Shown piece after piece: positions 26,453 through 34,346 of a DNA stretch of 64,000 nucleotides (position 1 is its first letter; the number at the start of each line of letters is the position of its first letter). The translations under genes were made by a program, and so were the position numbers. This stretch comes from Halorubrum aethiopicum (lineage in GTDB: Archaea > Halobacteriota > Halobacteria > Halobacteriales > Haloferacaceae): the NCBI RefSeq assembly GCF_001542905.1, contig NZ_LOAJ01000001.1, positions 1,178,001 through 1,242,000 of the forward strand, given 5' to 3'. The notes under the pieces are model-generated. The model was not told the DNA's origin. It was given only the letters and a program-made list of their open reading frames with translations, and did not search any database.

Positions 26453-27367
26453 ATGGTACGCAACGTCGCCGGCGACATGGCGGAACTCGAGCCCGAGGAC
26501 TTCTACCTCCTCTCGGGCGTCGAGCAGGGGATGCGTTTCTCCGAGTGGGTGCGCCGCAACAAACTACCCGACTACGCCGACCTGACGGCAGAGGAGATCG
26601 ACTACCGGATCGACCGCTGTCTCGACCGGGAGCTGATAGAGCGGAAGACGCTCCAGTACGAGGGGTACCAGCTCACCTTCGAGGGGTACGACGCGCTCGC
26701 GCTCCGAACGTTCTCCGAGCGCGGGACGATAGACGGGGTCGGCTCCCCGCTCGGGCTCGGCAAGGAGGGCGACGTCTACGAGGTCCAGTCGTTCAAGCCG
26801 CTCGCGTTGAAGTACCACCGGGAGGGGTACACCAACTTTCGGGCGGTCAACCGCGAGCGGGAGTACACCGCCGACCGTGACCACGTCTCCTGGATGTACA
26901 CCGCGCGCAAGGCGGCCGAACGCGAGTACGAGGCGATGGAGTCGCTGTATCCAGACGTGTCGGTTCCCCGTCCGGTCGACCACAACCGGCACGCGATCGT
27001 GATGGACAAGTTCCCCGGCGTCGAGCTCGCCCGCGCCAAGCTCGAACCCGAACAGGCCGCGGGCGTCCTCGATCTGATCTACCGCGAACTGGTGACCGCC
27101 CACGATCTCGGCTGGATCCACGCCGACGTGTCCGAACACAACGTCGCCGTCGCCGAGGACGGCGTCACGCTGTTCGACTGGCCTCAAGCGGTCCCGACCG
27201 ACCACGAGAACGCCCGCGAGTTCCTCGAACGCGACGTCGCCAACCTGTTGCGCTACTTCGGCCGAAAGTATCCCCACGAGATCGACCGCGACGCCGACAC
27301 CGCCGCGATCGCCGCCGCGATCGCCGACGGCTCCTTCGAGACCGTTCGGACCTTCGAGAGCCAATAA
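26453..27367 (+). CDS. rio2: RIO2-type atypical serine/threonine kinase/ATPase
   Basis: A 304-aa protein needed for late maturation of the 30S ribosomal subunit in archaea and eukaryotes. The N-terminal winged helix (1-90) with 'ADLTAEEIDYRIDRCLDRELIERKTLQYEGYQLTFEGYDALAL' is diagnostic of Rio2 rather than Rio1. The kinase domain has the ATP loop 'GLGKEGDVYEVQ' (about 101-112), the Lys in 'LALKYHREGYTNF', the catalytic 'HADVSEHNV' (about 223-231) and the metal Asp in 'LFDWPQAV'. The true start is the ATG at 26453, which opens the winged helix and sits 23-30 bp after the 'TTTTTAC' box at 26423-26429; the longer upstream frame has no family resemblance. Confidence 0.96.
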   Translation: MVRNVAGDMAELEPEDFYLLSGVEQGMRFSEWVRRNKLPDYADLTAEEIDYRIDRCLDRELIERKTLQYEGYQLTFEGYDALALRTFSERGTIDGVGSPLGLGKEGDVYEVQSFKPLALKYHREGYTNFRAVNREREYTADRDHVSWMYTARKAAEREYEAMESLYPDVSVPRPVDHNRHAIVMDKFPGVELARAKLEPEQAAGVLDLIYRELVTAHDLGWIHADVSEHNVAVAEDGVTLFDWPQAVPTDHENAREFLERDVANLLRYFGRKYPHEIDRDADTAAIAAAIADGSFETVRTFESQ

Positions 27368-27706
27368 ACCACATGTCGCGATAGAAAATTGGAAACGTTC
27401 CGGTCGCGCGAACCGGGCCTCGTTGGTCGTCGACCGCGTCCTCACCGAACAGGCGCCGTCTTCCGGGGAGAGCGCCGATCAGTGACCCAGCGTTCCGCCG
27501 AACGGCTGGAATGAGACATCGGACGGGGAAGTGAATCCGGATCGCCGTCAGGTGTGCCGCCGGGACGTCACGTGACGTCTCTCTCGAACCACTCCCGTAG
27601 CGCTACGTGAAACGGCGGCCGCGGATCGGACCCGTCCGGGGTCGTGATGCCGCTCTCGGCGGCCGGCGACGGCGCGACCCCGCCCGGCGTCGCTCGTCTC
27701 CCCGGA
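27368..27706. other. Intergenic gap between rio2 and the APC permease
   Basis: A 339-bp region between convergent genes. A short AT-rich stretch 'gatagaaaattgga' (27381-27394) just after rio2 may act as its terminator region. Otherwise I see no promoter, repeat or convincing gene. Confidence 0.4.
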
Positions 27707-30067
27707 TCAGGTCGTCTCGTTCGACGCGTCCGGACCGGAATCGAGCGATCGTCGCTCCACGAGGTGGCGCCGGAGGTATCGGTAGACGGGATACAGGTAG
27801 TCCTCGATGCGGCCCGAGACGTCGCTCGTCCCCGCGTACACCAACACGGGGACGTCGGCCCCGCGGGCCAGCGTGATGACGCGGTCGGGAGTGCTCCCGA
27901 ACACCCACCGCCGGAGCCGACGATCGCGGGTCGCGCCGATCAACAGGAGCCCGCCGTTCCGCTCCGCGGTCGACACCAGCCCCTCCGCGATCGTCTCGGC
28001 GGTCACGTTGTGGACCGAGACGGACTCGACGTCGGTGAGCGCGCCGACCGTCCGTTCGACGGGCTCTGCGCCGCCGTCGCGTTGCGGGTCGATGCTGATG
28101 ACGTGGATCTCCGCGCCCTCGCTCCCCAGGCGGTTGATGAACGGCAGCAACGCCGTGTGGTGTGGCCCCCCGCCCGCGCCGAGGTTGATCGTCGTGAGGT
28201 CGTCGATCGCGTCGACGTTGCTCGTGAAGAACACGTCGCAGGGGGCCTCGTACTCGACGGTCTCGGCGATGTCCTGGTGCTCCTCCGGGTACCCCATCAG
28301 GATGCGGTCGGCCCCGTCGTCGCGGGCGGTCTGGAGGATGTCGAACGCGACGTCCTGACAGACGTGGCCCTCGACCGTGTACTCGACGCCGATCTCCGCG
28401 TCCGACTCCCTGAGCAGGTCGTCGATGCGCTCGATCCGGTCCTGAGCCGTCTCGCGGACCATCTCGTTCGGCGTCTGCTCGGGGATGTGCGTGACGTTCA
28501 ACACCTGGACGACCGGGTCGCGGTCGGTTCCCCTCGCGATCCGCTCGGCGAGCTTGACGTACGGCACGACGCGACTCGGGCGCGCCACGGAGACGAGGAT
28601 CCGGAACCGGTCGTCGCCGGATTCCTCCCCGCTCGTCGTCGCCGCGCCCGCCACGGACGGCCCCCCGCCGCCGGCGCCCATCGGGATGTGCGGCGAGACG
28701 ACCTCCTCGACGAGTTCCTCGACGTGTGGCGCCCCGCCCCAGACGAGGTACGCGGCGAGGTGCGCGAGCACGACCAGGACGCCGACGCCGACGCCGACGG
28801 GCGGGAGGTTCGAGATCAACGCGAGGTTCGCCGCGATCCCCACGACCGGCAGCGCCGGCACGAGCGGCATCCGGAAGCCCCGCTCGATCTCCGGGAACTT
28901 CCGGCGCGAGTAGACGAGCGTGGCGTTGACGACGGCGAGCGGGACGAGGAGGTTGAACGTGGCGAACCCGGTGAGCGGGTTGAGCCCGAGCAGCCCGACG
29001 CCGAGCAGGCCGTGTTCGGAGAACAGGGTGATGAACACGACGATGAGCGCGACGATGGTCGCGATCACGGCCGAGACGCTCCAGAACGGGGTCCGGTAGT
29101 CGGGATGGATGCGGGCGAACCGGCGCGGCCCGTGTCCCTGTCGACCCATCAGCGACCCGATGCCGCTGGCGGCGAGGATGGAGGCGTTCGAGGCCGACAC
29201 CATCGAGAAGACCGCGCCGGCGACGATGAGGAGCTGTCCCCACGGGCCGAGAAACGACGCCGCGACGGTGCCCATCGCGGTCTCGCCCTGCGCGAGCACC
29301 TCGCGAGCAACCGGCGCGTTCACCATCGCCACGATGACCAGCGCGTACAGCACCGTGACGGTGAGGATGCTCGCGCCGATCGCGCGGGGAACGGTCCGCC
29401 GCGGCTCGATGATCTCGCCGGCGCTCGCCGCGATGGCCGAGAAGCCGAAGAAGGTGATGAACGCGAGCGCGGCCACGGAGACGATCCCGACGGGTTCGAA
29501 CTGGAACCCGGTCGCGAACGTCGTCGCGGCGTCGCCGGCGCCGACGAAGAGGATCGCCCCGGCGACGAACACGAACAGGACGCCGACCTTCGCGCTCGTC
29601 ACGATCAGCTGGAAGAGTCCGGACTCCTCGGTCCCCCGCGCGTTGAGGACGCCGAGGACCACCGCCGTGAGCACGCCGACGGTGCCGTGGGGAAGGACCT
29701 GGAGCGACTCGGGGAGGATGAACCGGAAGAACCACTCGTCCATCGTGGCGAGGTAGAACGCCGTCGTCCCGCTGTATCCGAGGAACAGCGATATTCCGAC
29801 GCCGTACTTCAGGCGGTCGAACTCCTCGAACGTGCGCGAACAGAAGAGGTACCCGCCGCCGTTCTCGGAGTAGACCGAGGCGAACTCGGAGTAGGCCGCG
29901 GCGGTGATCCCCGCGACGACGGCGGCGAGCACGAACGCGATGACGGCGCTGGAGCCGATGCGGTAGACGGCGGTCCCGGACAGCGAGAAGATCCCCGCCG
30001 CGATCATCGTCCCCAGCCCGATGGCGAAGGCCACCTTGAAATCCAGCGTTCGCGTGTGCTCTACCAT
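27707..30067 (-). CDS. APC-family permease with C-terminal tandem Usp domains
   Basis: A 786-aa transporter-sensor fusion. The N-terminal 470 residues form the 12-helix amino acid/polyamine permease (LeuT fold), beginning 'FKVAFAIGLGTMIAAGIFSLSG', the unwound first helix where substrate binds. The C-terminal 290 residues (after 'ESGDDRFRILVSVARP') contain two universal-stress-protein folds: 'VQVLNVTHIPEQTP...DGADRILMGYPEEH' and 'IHVISIDPQ...NGGLLLIGATRDRRLRRWVFGSTPDRVI'. The second ends with a G-x2-R-type nucleotide loop. The Usp part may gate transport in response to ATP/AMP (inference). The ATG at 30067 immediately precedes the permease fold. Divergent from the CBS gene. Confidence 0.9.
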   Translation of the reverse strand: MVEHTRTLDFKVAFAIGLGTMIAAGIFSLSGTAVYRIGSSAVIAFVLAAVVAGITAAAYSEFASVYSENGGGYLFCSRTFEEFDRLKYGVGISLFLGYSGTTAFYLATMDEWFFRFILPESLQVLPHGTVGVLTAVVLGVLNARGTEESGLFQLIVTSAKVGVLFVFVAGAILFVGAGDAATTFATGFQFEPVGIVSVAALAFITFFGFSAIAASAGEIIEPRRTVPRAIGASILTVTVLYALVIVAMVNAPVAREVLAQGETAMGTVAASFLGPWGQLLIVAGAVFSMVSASNASILAASGIGSLMGRQGHGPRRFARIHPDYRTPFWSVSAVIATIVALIVVFITLFSEHGLLGVGLLGLNPLTGFATFNLLVPLAVVNATLVYSRRKFPEIERGFRMPLVPALPVVGIAANLALISNLPPVGVGVGVLVVLAHLAAYLVWGGAPHVEELVEEVVSPHIPMGAGGGGPSVAGAATTSGEESGDDRFRILVSVARPSRVVPYVKLAERIARGTDRDPVVQVLNVTHIPEQTPNEMVRETAQDRIERIDDLLRESDAEIGVEYTVEGHVCQDVAFDILQTARDDGADRILMGYPEEHQDIAETVEYEAPCDVFFTSNVDAIDDLTTINLGAGGGPHHTALLPFINRLGSEGAEIHVISIDPQRDGGAEPVERTVGALTDVESVSVHNVTAETIAEGLVSTAERNGGLLLIGATRDRRLRRWVFGSTPDRVITLARGADVPVLVYAGTSDVSGRIEDYLYPVYRYLRRHLVERRSLDSGPDASNETT

Positions 30068-30268
30068 GCCCCCCACCGCGTCTTTCGAGCGTAAAAAACG
30101 GCGGGGTTCGATCCCCCGTCGAGGGAATCCGTCCGTCTCGCCGTCGATCCGTCTCCCCGGTCCGACGACCCGCCGAACCTCCCGCCTGACGTCCGCCGAA
30201 CCCCCCGCCCGCGACACGCTCGTCCCGCCGGTCGTAACGCCTACCACCCGTGGCCGCGAGGGGCCGGT

Positions 30269-30760
30269 ATGAACGCACGCGACCTGATGGTCGAGGACGT
30301 GAAGACGGTCTCCCCGGACGCCGACGTGAGCGACGTCTTCCACAAGTTCGCCCGCAACCCCTTCTCCGGGTTCCCAGTCGTCGACGACGACGGGGTCGTC
30401 GTCGGCGTGATCACGGAGTCCGACCTCGTCGATCTCTTCGAACCCGAGGAGGAGACGCTGTGGATCCCGATCGGGCTCCCGCCGTTCGTCGACACGCTCA
30501 CGTATCAGGTGAAACCGCCGTGGGGCGACCTCGATCTCGGGATCGACCTCGTTCGCAACGCGGACCGGCCCATCTCGGAGGTGATGACCGCCGACCCCGC
30601 GACGGTGACGCCGGACGTCGGCGTCGACGAGGTCCTCGAGCTGCTCTCCGGCGACGATCCGGACATCAACCGACTGCCCGTGGTCGACGACGACGGGGTT
30701 CTGGTCGGGCTCGTCGCGCGCCAGGACGTGATCCGCGCGTTCCGGGACCGACGGATCTGA
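30269..30760 (+). CDS. CBS domain protein
   Basis: A 163-aa protein with two CBS motifs forming one Bateman module: 'ARDLMVEDVKTVSPDADVSDVFHKFARNPFSGFPVVDDDGVVVGVITESDLVDLF' and 'ISEVMTADPATVTPDVGVDEVLELLSGDDPDINRLPVVDDDGVLVGLVARQDVIRAF'. Such modules bind AMP, ATP, SAM or metal to report cell energy state. The linker 'PIGLPPFVDTLTYQVKPPWGDLDLG' is long for a stand-alone protein. It lies divergent from the Usp-fused permease, which may share adenylate sensing (inference). Confidence 0.88.
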   Translation: MNARDLMVEDVKTVSPDADVSDVFHKFARNPFSGFPVVDDDGVVVGVITESDLVDLFEPEEETLWIPIGLPPFVDTLTYQVKPPWGDLDLGIDLVRNADRPISEVMTADPATVTPDVGVDEVLELLSGDDPDINRLPVVDDDGVLVGLVARQDVIRAFRDRRI

Positions 30761-30772
30761 GCTTCCTCCCGC

Positions 30773-31858
30773 TCACTCGAGTTCCAGCCGGGTGAGCTCC
30801 GCCTCCACGTCCTCGACGAACGCGCCCTGCCCGCCGACGGAGACGGAGCCCGCGTCGGTCTCGATGGTGAGCGAGTTCTCGACGGGGAACTCGTTGCTCG
30901 TCGGCTCGACCATCGCCTGCCTGACCGAGCGGACGCGGCCGCTCACCTCCACCGATTCGGCGTCCTCGTCGAGCCGCCTGCCGGCGACCGTCGCGCGGAC
31001 GGTTTCGCCCTCCCTGAGGCGTCGCGTGGCTTGGAACACCGCGTGTCTGAAGTCCTCGTACTCGGCCGGGAGCGCGGCCGGCTCGGAGAGGGACACCTCG
31101 GTCGCGGCGGGCCAGTAGTTCCCCAGGAACGCCCCCACGATGACGGGCGAGAGCTGCTCTTGGGCGAAGACGATCGCCTGGCGGTCGGAGTCGGACCGCC
31201 GCAACAGCTCGGGGGGCGCGATCAGCCCCCTCCCGGTGTCGACCGTCAGGATCGTCGGCATCGCCTCGCCCCAGGTTCGGACGACGCTCGCGATCCGCTC
31301 GAGGGTCGGATCGGTGCCCTCGGTCTCCCCGAGCGCCTCGCGGACGCCATCCGCGTCCTCGACGGCCGTGACGACGAGTAACACGAGGACGCCGCGGTCG
31401 ACCGCGTCCGCCAGCGCGTCCCGGACCGCGGGGAGGTGCTTCGCGGGGAGCGACAGGGTCAGCTCCGCCTCGGCTCCCTCGACGAGCGACCGGATCCGCT
31501 TGATGACGGTGACGCGGGATTTGACCACCTCGAACTGCTCCGTCTCCCGCTCCGCCCGCGAATAGCGCTCCTCGAGCCCGAGGCGGATCGCGTCCGCGTC
31601 GGACCGGAGCCGCTCTATCGCCTCCTCCGGGGGGTTCGCGCGGATCCTCGTCGGCACGGCGTGGTCGTGGACCTCGACGAACCCCCGGTCCGCGAGCGAC
31701 TCGCTCACGCTGTACACGTAGCGTTTCGAGACGCCCGCGGCGTCGGCGACGGTGCTGGCCTTCGCCTCGCCGTATTCCAGGAGGGCGAGGTACGTGTCGG
31801 TCTCCTTCTCGGAGAGTCCGAATCGCTGGAGGAGGTCCGCGAGCGTTCGGTCGTCCAT
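30773..31858 (-). CDS. TrmB-family transcriptional regulator (sugar-responsive)
   Basis: A 361-aa regulator. The N-terminal winged helix reads 'LLQRFGLSEKETDTYLALLEYGEAKASTVADAAGVSKRYVYSVSESLADRGFVEVHD' (1-60). A short coiled linker is followed by the TrmB sugar-binding domain (about 110-361), with 'LTLSLPAKHLPAVRDALADAVDRGV' and 'VSVGGQGAFVEDVEAELTRLELE'. TrmB proteins bind maltose, trehalose or glucose. The adjacency to the GH13 and GH15 genes predicts control of starch/maltodextrin breakdown. The ATG at 31858 is preferred over an upstream in-frame start that adds eight non-family residues. The stop is 13 bp from the CBS stop; the two genes converge. Confidence 0.9.
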   Translation of the reverse strand: MDDRTLADLLQRFGLSEKETDTYLALLEYGEAKASTVADAAGVSKRYVYSVSESLADRGFVEVHDHAVPTRIRANPPEEAIERLRSDADAIRLGLEERYSRAERETEQFEVVKSRVTVIKRIRSLVEGAEAELTLSLPAKHLPAVRDALADAVDRGVLVLLVVTAVEDADGVREALGETEGTDPTLERIASVVRTWGEAMPTILTVDTGRGLIAPPELLRRSDSDRQAIVFAQEQLSPVIVGAFLGNYWPAATEVSLSEPAALPAEYEDFRHAVFQATRRLREGETVRATVAGRRLDEDAESVEVSGRVRSVRQAMVEPTSNEFPVENSLTIETDAGSVSVGGQGAFVEDVEAELTRLELE

Positions 31859-31935
31859 ACGTCGAACGGGGGGACGCGACACTTATACCGGTCGGTGGAC
31901 CCCCTGGATCGGCCGGCGGATCTCGGATCGGTCGC

Positions 31936-34242
31936 TCACGCGAGGACCGCGACGCTCCCGACGACGACCTCCCCGTCGACGGGCTCGTCGGCGAACAGCT
32001 CCCGACCGACCCGGTCCGGCACCGCGACGGTCGCGGGGTCCGAACCGAAGTTCACGACGACGAGCAGTCGATCGGCGGTCCCCTCCGTTCGCGTCGAATC
32101 GGCCGTCCGCTCGTAGGCGGTCACCCGGTCCGAGTCGCCGTCGACGACCTCGACGGCCGCGCGCCCGGCCGCGAAGTCGACCGCCCGCGACCGGAGCGCG
32201 GGCTCGGCGTCCCGGAGCGCCGAGAGCCGACGGTGGTGCGCGGTGAGCGCGTTGTCGCCGTCGTGCCAGCGGAACGGTCCGCGCGTCGTCTCGTTGCCGC
32301 GCTCCTGGCCCGCGTACACCATCGGCGCGCCGGGGAGGGTGAACGTCACCGCGGCGGCCGCGCGCAGCGCCGCCTCGCCGTGGGACGCGAGGTAGCGGTC
32401 CTCGTCGTGGTTCTCGACGTAGCGCAGCTGCGCGCTCGGGTCGTCGAAGCCGAGCCACCGCGCTCGCTCGAGCGCGTCGGCCAGCGCGTCGGCCGGCTCC
32501 CGCCCGGCTCCGATCGCGTTCAACGTCGCGTACAGCGAGGTGTCGTAGTGGAGGTCGAACTCGCCCTCGCCGTAGAAGGGATCGTGCGGGAGCGTCTCGT
32601 CGAGCAGCAGGAAGCCGTCGGGGACGCGGTCGGCGACCTCCTTCCAGAACCCGTGCGGGACGCCCCAGGCCACGTCCGCGCGGAAGCCGTCGACGACGCC
32701 CGCCCACTCGTCGACGACCGACAGCATCCACGCCCGGACGGCGGGGTCGTCGTAGTTCAGGTTCGGGATCTTCTCCCAGTCGAAGCGGTACTCCGGCACG
32801 TCGCCCGCCGGCAGCGCGGCCCAGTCGATCCCCGTCACGTCGACGTCGGCGTCGGCCCGGCGGTAGCGGTCGGCGTACGCCGGAACGCCGGCCGAGTGGA
32901 GCTGGAACGCCGGGTGGTCCCGCGAGGTGTGGTTGATCACCAGGTCGAAGATCACCCGGATCCCGGCGTCGTGACAGGCGTCGACCAGCGACTCGAACGC
33001 GGCCCGCGAGCCGAGGTCGGCGGCCGTCTCGAAGTAGTCGGTGACGTGGTAGCCGTGCTCGGTCGGCGAGGCCAGCACGGGCGTCAGCCAGAGCGCGTCG
33101 ATCCCGAGGCTCTCCAGGTACTCGACCCGGCGCTCGATCTCCTCGAAGGTCGTCGGGAGCGTGTCGCCCGCGAACGACCGAACGTACACTTCGTACACCG
33201 TCGGCGACTCGGCCCACGCCGGGCGGGCGTGCGGGTCGGTCGCCGTCGGCCGCCCCTCCGCGTCGCGACCGAGCCGCAGGGTCGCCGCCACGCCGTGCCG
33301 CTCCGCGTGCGGGACGGCGTGGATCCGGAGCCCGCCGTCGCCCTTCCCGCTCTCGTCACCGGCCGCTTTGCTCCCCTCTCCGGCCGTCCCGATCGCCTCG
33401 AGTTCGCCGAGCGGAACCGACAGCGTGCGACCCTCCGCGCGCCCCTCGATCCGTTCGACGGTCTCGGGGTCCGCGTCCCGGTCGTCGACCAGAAAGATCA
33501 CCTCTACGTCTCCGGGATCCGTCTCCGAGTCCGGCGGGACGCCGACGTCGGCGGTCACGACGAGGCGGGGGTTCCCGATGTCGTCGCCCACGCCGTCGCG
33601 GTCGCCGTCGGCGTTCCCGCCACCGCCCTCGACCCGCCAGTCGAGCGAGAGCCGGGGACGGCCCGGTCCCTCGACCTCGTGGACGACGTGGCGTTCGGTC
33701 GCGCGGTCGTCGTTGGCGACGAAGCCGACGCCGTGACGGCCCGGGGGGACGCGGGTCCGGTAGACCCACTCGTCGCCCTCGCGGGTCGGGCGGTCGCGCG
33801 CGAGCAGGCGGTCGTTGTACCGCCACAGGAGCGAGACTCGGTCGACCGCGTCGTCGTCGATCGGGAACTCGTCCGCTGAGACGCGGATCGTCGTCTCGCG
33901 ACGCTCGTCGGGGAAGACTCGCACGCGCTGGCGATGGGAACCGTCCGGGGCGTCGAGCCGGAGGACGTAGATTCCCGGCGCGTCCGGGTGAAGGTGAACG
34001 ACCGGGTCGTCCGGACGACTCGTCTCGCCGGGCTCGAGGACGGGATCGTCCCGTTCTTCGGGGTCGCCTCCGGGTTCGTCGCCGTCGCCGTCACCGTCGA
34101 TGGGATCGTCGACCACGGCGTCGCTGTCGGCGGGCGTCTCGAGCAGCGTCCATTCGTAGCGTCCCGCCGGGTCCGGGTCGCGGGGGGCCAACTCGACCGG
34201 CCGCCCGACGCTCGTCGTCCGCGGCGGACCGGGCTCGTGCAT
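31936..34242 (-). CDS. Alpha-amylase family glycoside hydrolase (GH13)
   Basis: A 768-aa GH13 enzyme acting on alpha-1,4-glucans. An N-terminal beta-rich extension of about 330 residues includes a carbohydrate-module-like part ('HGVGFVANDDRATERHVVHEVEGPGRPRL'). The catalytic barrel begins 'PTVYEVYVRSFAGD'. The GH13 regions are I 'DLVINHTS' (about 431-438), II 'GFRADVAW' (nucleophile Asp, about 517-524), III 'LLLDETLP' (acid Glu, about 545) and IV 'YVENHDED' (about 607). No signal peptide: likely an intracellular maltodextrin/cyclodextrin hydrolase (neopullulanase type). The ATG at 34242 is preferred over 34284. It is divergent from the glucoamylase. Confidence 0.92.
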   Translation of the reverse strand: MHEPGPPRTTSVGRPVELAPRDPDPAGRYEWTLLETPADSDAVVDDPIDGDGDGDEPGGDPEERDDPVLEPGETSRPDDPVVHLHPDAPGIYVLRLDAPDGSHRQRVRVFPDERRETTIRVSADEFPIDDDAVDRVSLLWRYNDRLLARDRPTREGDEWVYRTRVPPGRHGVGFVANDDRATERHVVHEVEGPGRPRLSLDWRVEGGGGNADGDRDGVGDDIGNPRLVVTADVGVPPDSETDPGDVEVIFLVDDRDADPETVERIEGRAEGRTLSVPLGELEAIGTAGEGSKAAGDESGKGDGGLRIHAVPHAERHGVAATLRLGRDAEGRPTATDPHARPAWAESPTVYEVYVRSFAGDTLPTTFEEIERRVEYLESLGIDALWLTPVLASPTEHGYHVTDYFETAADLGSRAAFESLVDACHDAGIRVIFDLVINHTSRDHPAFQLHSAGVPAYADRYRRADADVDVTGIDWAALPAGDVPEYRFDWEKIPNLNYDDPAVRAWMLSVVDEWAGVVDGFRADVAWGVPHGFWKEVADRVPDGFLLLDETLPHDPFYGEGEFDLHYDTSLYATLNAIGAGREPADALADALERARWLGFDDPSAQLRYVENHDEDRYLASHGEAALRAAAAVTFTLPGAPMVYAGQERGNETTRGPFRWHDGDNALTAHHRRLSALRDAEPALRSRAVDFAAGRAAVEVVDGDSDRVTAYERTADSTRTEGTADRLLVVVNFGSDPATVAVPDRVGRELFADEPVDGEVVVGSVAVLA

Positions 34243-34346
34243 GCCACCTACCCGAGCCCGGACGCGCTTGAACGTTTCCCACACGGAAAATCGTGATTGA
34301 TAATTTCACCAAAGATTCATTCACGTTCGGCACGTCCCGGCGACCA
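34243..34346. promoter_or_regulatory. Shared divergent promoter of the amylase and glucoamylase genes
   Basis: A 104-bp intergenic region with an AT-rich core at about 34287-34325, in strong contrast to the flanks. It holds a weak palindrome GTGA-N9-TCAC (34293-34309) centred on 'ttgataatt', placed so it could act on both directions. It is a candidate operator for the TrmB regulator at 30773, but it does not match the TACT-N8-AGTA type motif described for haloarchaeal TrmB. Confidence 0.4.

Noticed and set aside
27568-27706. Reverse-strand frame ending in 'RPPFHVALREWFERDVT', resembling a protein C-terminus
   Set aside because: No start codon is available without overlapping the permease gene in another frame; at best a decayed remnant, not supportable.
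30102-30118. tRNA T-arm-like stem-loop (CGGGG-TTCGATC-CCCCG)
   Set aside because: No acceptor stem, anticodon arm or D-arm can be folded around it; it sits in the APC/CBS promoter region.
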